IMG/VR virus record: IMGVR_UViG_3300025806_002210
Span: 1 to 21,636 of that record
Source of the DNA: a virus
Length of the DNA stretch: 21,636 nt
Strand: one strand, 5' to 3'
Made by a program: the position numbers and the translations under genes. The notes under the pieces were generated by a model that made no database searches, was not told the DNA's origin, and was given only the letters and a program-made list of their open reading frames with translations. Shown here one piece after another: positions 16,824 through 21,636 of this stretch; position 1 is the first letter of the stretch, and each line of letters begins with the position of its first letter.

Positions 16824-17144
16824 CTAACGATTGAATTTCATTAAAGCTGCTATTTCTTTACTAGGTAAAACTTGATACATGCCTTGCAATATCATATCAG
16901 GGTCCATACCTGACATCATTGGTTGCTGTGCAAGTGTTTCTTGTGATTCAAAAGGTCTATCTGTAAACCTAGTTACATCTTGTATAGCACCTGGGTTAGG
17001 TCCTATAGCTTGTGGTGCAACTTCTGTTTCAACAACTCTGGTGTCTTGACCAGCCATCATTGCAGCATTTTCTAAATCAGCTAACTCTGTAGCTTCACCT
17101 TTAAAGTTTTCGGCTTTATACTTACCTTTAACTCCTCTACCCAT
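16824..17144 (-). CDS. Small hypothetical virion-region protein, 106 residues
   Basis: Not recognised. The product is a soluble, mixed-charge protein with a basic glycine-rich N-terminus (MGRGVKGKYKAENFKGEA), a middle rich in Pro, Gln and Thr, and a methionine-rich C-terminal helix (PMMSGMDPDMILQGMYQVL). An in-frame ATG three codons earlier (17153) touches the AGAAGGAG ribosome binding site, whereas the ATG at 17144 lies nine bases after it, so I take 17144. The gene overlaps the end of the 59-residue gene by eight bases and ends eight bases before the giant gene. Its place after the portal suggests an accessory head or portal-vertex protein, but nothing in the sequence proves this. Confidence 0.65.
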   Translation of the reverse strand: MGRGVKGKYKAENFKGEATELADLENAAMMAGQDTRVVETEVAPQAIGPNPGAIQDVTRFTDRPFESQETLAQQPMMSGMDPDMILQGMYQVLPSKEIAALMKFNR

Positions 17145-17316
17145 AAAATTCATCTCCTTCTGGAATAATCAACATATCTAGTCTGCCTACTCCAGGTATG
17201 TACGCTAAAGTAATATGACTAATTGGTGTTTCGTTTATTTCTGTTTCTGCTGGTGGAGTATATTCTGGAAAGTTTCTTGCTACTATTTCAGCAAATTGCA
17301 AGTAATCATTCTCCAT
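17137..17316 (-). CDS. Small hypothetical protein between portal and giant-protein operon, 59 residues
   Basis: Not recognised. The ATG at 17316 overlaps the portal stop by one base (TAATG), and the frame runs 59 codons to a TAG at 17139-17137. The product is acidic: MENDYLQFAEIVARNF at the start, a Pro/Glu/Thr middle, and 'AYIPGVGRLDMLIIPEGDEF' at the end, which looks like two beta-strands. Coupling to the portal, an 8-base overlap with the next gene and filling of an otherwise empty 170-base gap support it as a real gene. It is short enough to be missed by length cut-offs. Confidence 0.7.
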   Translation of the reverse strand: MENDYLQFAEIVARNFPEYTPPAETEINETPISHITLAYIPGVGRLDMLIIPEGDEFYG

Positions 17317-19046
17317 TACCCACCACCTAACAATGCACCTAGATTAGGAGGTCCACCCTGTTGTACTGCTTGTGCTTGTTGTGCTTGTTGCAACATAGCT
17401 TGTTCTTCTGGAGAAGGTTCTTCACCTACTGCTGAAAAGAATTTTTCTAATATGCTACCAATGCCTTTAGGATTGTTGTAAATTTCTACAACAGCCATCA
17501 TTGCTTTAGTATCACCCTGTTGGGATTGTTGCAATAACATTTGAAATAATATTTCTTCTGTCTTTTGTTTTGTTATTCTTTCGTTAATTTGTACAATATT
17601 ATCAAGTCCGTCCATTTCTTGTTGCATTGTTTCTTTATCTATGATTCCTGCTTGTAACAACTGTAGACCTGTAATTATTTTGTTAGGTGCATCAAAGGAA
17701 GCCATAGCACCATATTTTCTTTTTGTATTGTAGTTAGTATCTATATCTCTATCTGGAGTATAAAACTCTGCAAAAGATGCTCCTTTGTATGTACCTGTCA
17801 TAGGTTTACGTTTATTACCTAATAAAATCTCATCCAGTTCAAGACGTTTGGAATCAACTTCTTGTAAAGCATACTCTAAAATCGTATGATATTCAGTAAC
17901 CATAGCACCAACGCCAGATTCTAATTCTTCTAAACCTCTACCTGTTACAAATGAGTTAGGTGAGATTGCATCATCCTGAACTGGATAACCTGCTACTACT
18001 CGCAATTGTCTTTCGAGTCGTCCTACAGACTCAAATAATTGATACGGCAAGTTAGTAACTGGTTTAACTACTTGTGAACCAGGAGCTAAATAGTTTATAG
18101 AATGTCTTCCTTTTCTATATTTACCTGATTCTATCTCACCAACAATATTTGTTTCTGTAAAAACTGCATCTTCCATAGCTATAACTGACAAGATGTTTAT
18201 CTTTGCCATAGCTGCCATTAGACCTACTACTTGGTCAAACTGACCTTGTAACTTGTCAAAACTAAATCTTTTAGCAACAACAAAAGCAGGTCCTGATTTA
18301 AGGACATTTGGAATAAAATCTACAATTTTCTTAGAAGCTGGGTGTATAACATATGTTCCTTCAGGATTCATATATTCTACAATGACATCTCCGTCATCAC
18401 TTGAATTACTCCAACTAGCGTCATTATTACCTAATCCGTATAAAGCTGCTGGTTGGTTTTGTCTGTCGTTTTCTTTGGTGTCGTTGTACCATCCTTTGAG
18501 TTCTGGGTACATTTGCAATAATTCTTTAAGAGGAACTGTTTGTACAATAGCTAACTCTTGTGGTTCTTGCATGTTACCTAGATAACCAGGATAACAATCA
18601 TAAGGATTTCTTAGTTCTGCACAAGGATATATGTTTCCGTTAGCATCTTTCTTAGATGTTATAACCCATACACAAAATCCATAACCAGGTAGCCATCTTG
18701 CTACTTGTGGCATTTGTAAATCAAGTTTTTGCATATTGTCGTATGAAGTAACAATTCTTTCTATTTTTTCTTTTTTAGCTTTGTTACGACTACTGTCTCT
18801 TGCATTAGTTATCTGTACATCTAACGAAGGGGTTTTGCCAATCTTTTGTGCTAATCTATCTAAAGCAGATAACATTAAGTTAGGTGCAGGTAAAGTCCCA
18901 CTATCTACATTTTCAGTACCCAGTAATTCTGCTATTCCCTCTTCACCACCATTAAGAATGCTTTTAAATCTGTGCCTGTCAGGTAATGCATCTCTGTGCA
19001 TATTCCTTAAATGTACTGCTCTGTCTAAAATTTGGTCAGGTGTCAT
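17316..19046 (-). CDS. Portal protein
   Basis: The 576-residue product occupies the slot right after the large terminase and has portal-like features. A helical N-terminal region contains 'LPAPNLMLSALDRLAQKIG' (about residues 52-70). Then comes a mixed alpha/beta wing (ARWLPGYGFCVWVI, ELRNPYDCYPGYLG), and the long helical stem and crown region lies near 'LERQLRVVAGYP' and 'GLEELESGVGAMVTEY'. The C-terminus is strongly Gln/Ala/Gly-rich (QAMLQQAQQAQAVQQGG), as in portals with a variable core-facing tail. The portal forms the dodecameric DNA gate at one capsid vertex and docks the terminase. Its ATG directly follows the terminase stop (TAAATG), with a GGAG four bases before the TAA-adjacent ATG. 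The assignment rests on order, size and build. Confidence 0.82.
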   Translation of the reverse strand: MTPDQILDRAVHLRNMHRDALPDRHRFKSILNGGEEGIAELLGTENVDSGTLPAPNLMLSALDRLAQKIGKTPSLDVQITNARDSSRNKAKKEKIERIVTSYDNMQKLDLQMPQVARWLPGYGFCVWVITSKKDANGNIYPCAELRNPYDCYPGYLGNMQEPQELAIVQTVPLKELLQMYPELKGWYNDTKENDRQNQPAALYGLGNNDASWSNSSDDGDVIVEYMNPEGTYVIHPASKKIVDFIPNVLKSGPAFVVAKRFSFDKLQGQFDQVVGLMAAMAKINILSVIAMEDAVFTETNIVGEIESGKYRKGRHSINYLAPGSQVVKPVTNLPYQLFESVGRLERQLRVVAGYPVQDDAISPNSFVTGRGLEELESGVGAMVTEYHTILEYALQEVDSKRLELDEILLGNKRKPMTGTYKGASFAEFYTPDRDIDTNYNTKRKYGAMASFDAPNKIITGLQLLQAGIIDKETMQQEMDGLDNIVQINERITKQKTEEILFQMLLQQSQQGDTKAMMAVVEIYNNPKGIGSILEKFFSAVGEEPSPEEQAMLQQAQQAQAVQQGGPPNLGALLGGG

Positions 19047-20960
19047 TTATCTCCAGGGTATTTCGTTCCAGTCCATGGTATCATACTTATCGTAACTTGG
19101 TGAGTAATCATAGGACATATCTTCATAAGTTAATCTTGTTAAAGTTCTTACAGTTTTCATAGGAAACCAAGAAGCCATCACTACATCTGATGCAATTGCC
19201 CTACTAGTACCCTGTCCTTTAGAGGCAAAGTATGTTAATTGTTTAGTATAAAGTATTGATTTAGATATAGCTTCATCATCTCCAAATGGCAAAGTAATAA
19301 TACCTTCTTGAAACATAGGTGCTAATGATGTTACACCAAACTTTTGGTCCCACTTGTTTTTATGTGTTTCATGTCCTTCTAACTTAATACCTTGTGAAGC
19401 AGCAAATTTTTTAATTCTATCATCTTGTCTAATTGCTTTTTGAAATCCGTTCTCTTCTATAACCCAGTGATAACAACCATATCTGTCATACCATTTCTTA
19501 ATAAGTTCCAATGCTTCATCTAGACCACCACCTTGGTGGTTTTCTAAATCAACCAATGTTAACTTAGGTTTGTTATCTTCTGTTTCTACTGCCCATAAGA
19601 ATCCTGCTTGATAGCCTGTTGCAGCAGGGTCAAGTCCAGCAACTAGGTAACTACCTTGTGGAATGTAACCTAGTGGTATTGATGTGTCGTAACATTTTTC
19701 TATAATCTCTGGATTAAATATATTTAGTCCTTCTGCCATAGCTTTATTCAGATAAACCATCTCAAAGTTTTTTAACCCACCTGTAGTAAGTGCGTCATTT
19801 TTTCTATTCATTAACCATTTAAAAGTTCTAAAACTACTCCACAACATACAGTCAACATGTTTCTCTTCGTCAAACTCTGCTAGAGAACACATGCTGTCAT
19901 GTGCCTCTTCTACTATTGTTTCCCATGCATTGTTGTTTAACAAAGCAGAATATAAATCTTCAGGGTGTTGTCTAGAGCCAATAAGAACCATAGCTGTATG
20001 TTCTTCTTTTCTTGAACCTAATGTAGTCGTCCACCATTGTTTTGTATTTTCTCTTGACTTAGGTTGCATAGTAGAGCTGTGGTCTTCAATGTCATCTGCA
20101 ATAATTATGTCACAGTCTCTTGATAAAATCTTACCACCTCGTCCAATACCTATCATTGTAGGTGACTTGATACCAGGTATAGTTCTAGTAGCAACAGTAA
20201 ATTGATTTTGTGACCAAGACTTACCTGTTCTGTTAGCTGGTTTAAAATTACCACCTGGTCCACAATAGGCTTCTTTAAGTTTATCATTGTTATCTAATGT
20301 ATCCATAATTGATGATACAGAGTTTTTAGCTATGTCCTCGTTACCACCTACCCACATAATTCTCATATTAGGGTTTGTGCATATAAGCCAAACTACAAAA
20401 TGTATAAGAAGTTCTGTCTTGCCATGTCTAGGTGGAGAGAGAATCATTTGTTGTCCACCTGTGTCAATAGCTTTTATAATTGAGTCTATCCACACTTTGT
20501 GAAAATCTGCTGTCTCAAACAGTTCACCTTTCTCTGTTTGGAAATACATATCTCTAAAATCTTGAAAGTCTTTTTCTGCTTGTAAGGTAGCTTCTGATTT
20601 CTCCCAGCTTTGTGTTGCTGCTGCCTGTTGTATATCTTCTTGATAAGCACCTAGTAATCTAGAAATGTGTGCTGGTGTGCAACCTAACAACTCTGCTATC
20701 TCTTTACGTTTCATATTGTTATTAATTAAATCTAGTGCATAACCTTCTTCTACAAATTTGTCATACAACGCACCTCTTCTAGTTGTAGCTACTTGTGTTT
20801 TGTTAATTGATTTTTCTTCAGGTTTATATTCACGATTAAGTTTGTCTGCTCTATGTACTCTTTTTTGTTCTCTCCACTTGCATGTATCAGAACAATATTT
20901 TCTTTTACCTTTTGATAATGAATTTGTACATTCAGGAGAAACGCAAACTAAATTTGGCAT
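19047..20960 (-). CDS. terL: Terminase large subunit with N-terminal zinc finger and HTH
   Basis: This is the packaging motor ATPase and headful or site-specific nuclease. Residues 1-30 carry a C-x4-C-x11-C-x3-C finger (C6, C11, C23, C27). Residues about 80-105 (KRKEIAELLGCTPAHISRLL) form a clear helix-turn-helix. The ATPase follows: Walker A-like SPPRHGKT at 175-182 and Walker B CDIIIADDIED at 283-293. The nuclease has D444 (AGLDP), E502/E503 (WVIEENG) and D592 (ASDVVMASW), the usual acidic triad of the RNase H-like fold. At 637 residues it is longer than many large terminases because of the first 120 residues. The finger plus HTH would allow DNA recognition, a task normally given to the small subunit. 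It overlaps the preceding 71-residue gene by one base. Confidence 0.93.
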   Translation of the reverse strand: MPNLVCVSPECTNSLSKGKRKYCSDTCKWREQKRVHRADKLNREYKPEEKSINKTQVATTRRGALYDKFVEEGYALDLINNNMKRKEIAELLGCTPAHISRLLGAYQEDIQQAAATQSWEKSEATLQAEKDFQDFRDMYFQTEKGELFETADFHKVWIDSIIKAIDTGGQQMILSPPRHGKTELLIHFVVWLICTNPNMRIMWVGGNEDIAKNSVSSIMDTLDNNDKLKEAYCGPGGNFKPANRTGKSWSQNQFTVATRTIPGIKSPTMIGIGRGGKILSRDCDIIIADDIEDHSSTMQPKSRENTKQWWTTTLGSRKEEHTAMVLIGSRQHPEDLYSALLNNNAWETIVEEAHDSMCSLAEFDEEKHVDCMLWSSFRTFKWLMNRKNDALTTGGLKNFEMVYLNKAMAEGLNIFNPEIIEKCYDTSIPLGYIPQGSYLVAGLDPAATGYQAGFLWAVETEDNKPKLTLVDLENHQGGGLDEALELIKKWYDRYGCYHWVIEENGFQKAIRQDDRIKKFAASQGIKLEGHETHKNKWDQKFGVTSLAPMFQEGIITLPFGDDEAISKSILYTKQLTYFASKGQGTSRAIASDVVMASWFPMKTVRTLTRLTYEDMSYDYSPSYDKYDTMDWNEIPWR

Positions 20961-21175
20961 TATTCTTCTTCAGCTAATTTGTTTGCTTCTTCTACCATAA
21001 CTATCATGTTGTAGTTATAATCATCTACGAATTTTTCTATAAGAGTATCTATCTTAGATGTGTTAGGTTTTTTATCTATTATAGGGCTACCGCATGCTGC
21101 AGATAACTCCATTGCCCATAATTTTAAATCTTCAGGTTTTACAAAAATATTTTTTTGTTGTTTTATTTTTGCCAT
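20960..21175 (-). CDS. Small hypothetical protein upstream of terminase; possible small-terminase role
   Basis: The 71-residue product has a basic start (MAKIKQQKNIF), a helix-like middle (EDLKLWAMELSAACGSP) and an acidic helical C-terminus (YNMIVMVEEANKLAEEE). No helix-turn-helix is visible, so a classical small terminase call is not supported, though position directly before the large terminase, with a one-base overlap, invites it. The DNA-binding part may instead have moved into the large subunit. The ATG overlaps the stop of the upstream 40-codon gene by one base. I regard the CDS as real and the function as unknown. Confidence 0.68.
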   Translation of the reverse strand: MAKIKQQKNIFVKPEDLKLWAMELSAACGSPIIDKKPNTSKIDTLIEKFVDDYNYNMIVMVEEANKLAEEE

Positions 21176-21297
21176 TATTTTTTCTTTATTTTTTTTACTT
21201 TGCCATTAACTGTTCTAGCATATTTATGTGTTTTAGTTTCTCTTATTAAAGTACCGTAGTGACGCTTGCCACCCCACATCCAACTTACTTTTGCCAT
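21175..21297 (-). CDS. Tiny basic protein, 40 residues
   Basis: An ATG at 21297 starts one base after the stop of the 88-residue gene, and the frame ends in a TAA (21177-21175) that overlaps the next ATG by one base. The product begins MAKVSWMWGGKRHYGTLIRE and ends in VKKIKKK. It is strongly basic and probably binds nucleic acid or another acidic partner. Tight fit between two neighbours, and the pattern of a short beta-like start followed by a KTH-ARTxNGK motif, argue for a real gene. It is too short for many gene finders. Confidence 0.7.
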   Translation of the reverse strand: MAKVSWMWGGKRHYGTLIRETKTHKYARTVNGKVKKIKKK

Positions 21298-21298
21298 A

Positions 21299-21565
21299 TT
21301 ACCACTTTACCTTATTTGCCCAGTAAGCTGCAGACATCTTACCTTTTTTAATATTCTTAGCGTGTCGTGCTTTAAAAGACTTTCGTCTTGCTTTAGACTT
21401 CGCATCAGTCTTCTTACCAGCACCAGATACACCTTGTTGACCAAATCTAATGAGTTTAATTTTGTCACCTTCTTTAGCTAGGACTGCATGTGACTTACTA
21501 GCTTTAGGAGTTCTCTTAGGTTTATTGTACCCTGAAAACTTCTCACCTCTATATTCAATAGCCAT
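21299..21565 (-). CDS. Small basic phage protein with a C-terminal RRKSFKARH motif
   Basis: The 88-residue, lysine- and arginine-rich protein has an N-terminal tail (YRGEKFSGYNKPKRTPKASK), a short beta-like core with 'DKIKLIRFGQQG', and a C-terminus with 'RRKSFKARHAKN' and 'MSAAYWANKVKW'. From memory, small proteins ending in this RFG ... RRKSFxARH ... YW pattern are common in marine phages and are of unknown function. They sit near structural or packaging genes. It starts on the last base of the upstream stop (TAATG). A nucleic-acid binding or packaged role is a guess from charge. Confidence 0.78.
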   Translation of the reverse strand: MAIEYRGEKFSGYNKPKRTPKASKSHAVLAKEGDKIKLIRFGQQGVSGAGKKTDAKSKARRKSFKARHAKNIKKGKMSAAYWANKVKW

Positions 21566-21636
21566 TACTTTTTAGGTTTCTTTTTATATAGTCGTTTACT
21601 ATTTTTAGTATGTTTCTTGCCAGAATGAATCTGACC
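21565..21636 (-). CDS. 3' fragment of a small lysine-rich protein gene
   Basis: The frame is open from the window edge to a TAA at 21567-21565, which overlaps the next ATG by one base. The last 23 residues begin GQIHSGKKHTKNSKRLYKKK and are almost entirely basic or polar. The start lies outside the window. The overlap and similar lysine-rich character to its neighbours support a real gene in the same operon. Function unknown. Confidence 0.6.
   Translation of the reverse strand, partial: GQIHSGKKHTKNSKRLYKKKPKK

Overview
The window is a single-direction block of virion genes from a tailed double-stranded DNA bacteriophage. Every gene I accept lies on the minus strand, so the biological reading order runs from position 21636 down to 1. 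The DNA is AT-rich, with heavy use of TTA and AGA codons. Intergenic space is almost absent, and many genes join through a one-base stop/start overlap (TAATG). The base composition and the small lysine-rich proteins beside the terminase fit a phage of a low-GC, probably marine, bacterium. The host cannot be fixed from this sequence. No integrase, tRNA, CRISPR array or insertion sequence was seen.

Layout in transcription order. (1) 21636-20960: four very small basic or hypothetical genes, one cut by the window edge. (2) 20960-17316: large terminase, with an unusual zinc-finger and helix-turn-helix N-terminus, and the portal. (3) 17316-16824: two small genes. (4) 16815-5253: a cassette of five large proteins that I interpret as internal or ejected virion proteins. 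They are a giant 2166-residue protein, a 568-residue protein, a GH24-type lysozyme, and 469- and 366-residue proteins. (5) 5254-5055: the one long non-coding gap. It carries a sigma70-like promoter, an inverted repeat across its -35 box and a strongly structured leader. (6) 5054-3415: scaffold and major capsid protein. (7) 3402-3359: a hairpin followed by an extended -10 promoter. (8) 3331-1: a beta-rich putative head decoration protein, a putative head-tail adaptor, a beta-propeller-like tail protein and the first codons of the next gene.

How the genes work together. The terminase cuts and pumps DNA through the portal into a prohead built by scaffold and capsid protein. The decoration protein stabilises the head. 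The adaptor and the beta-propeller protein would close the portal vertex. The giant protein, its neighbours and the lysozyme would be packaged and delivered on infection to breach the wall and carry the genome inside. No tape-measure or major tail-tube gene is visible, which favours a short-tailed (podovirus-like) particle, though such genes could lie outside the window.

The most interesting signals are two. First, a SLOG/YpsA-like ('putative molybdenum carrier' type) nucleotide-binding domain appears to be hidden inside the giant virion protein, split in two by a roughly 170-residue coiled-coil insertion. Second, the scaffold-capsid transcript is predicted to start with a 5'-terminal hairpin followed by a pseudoknot-capable fold. 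Neither could be tested by search or folding software here.
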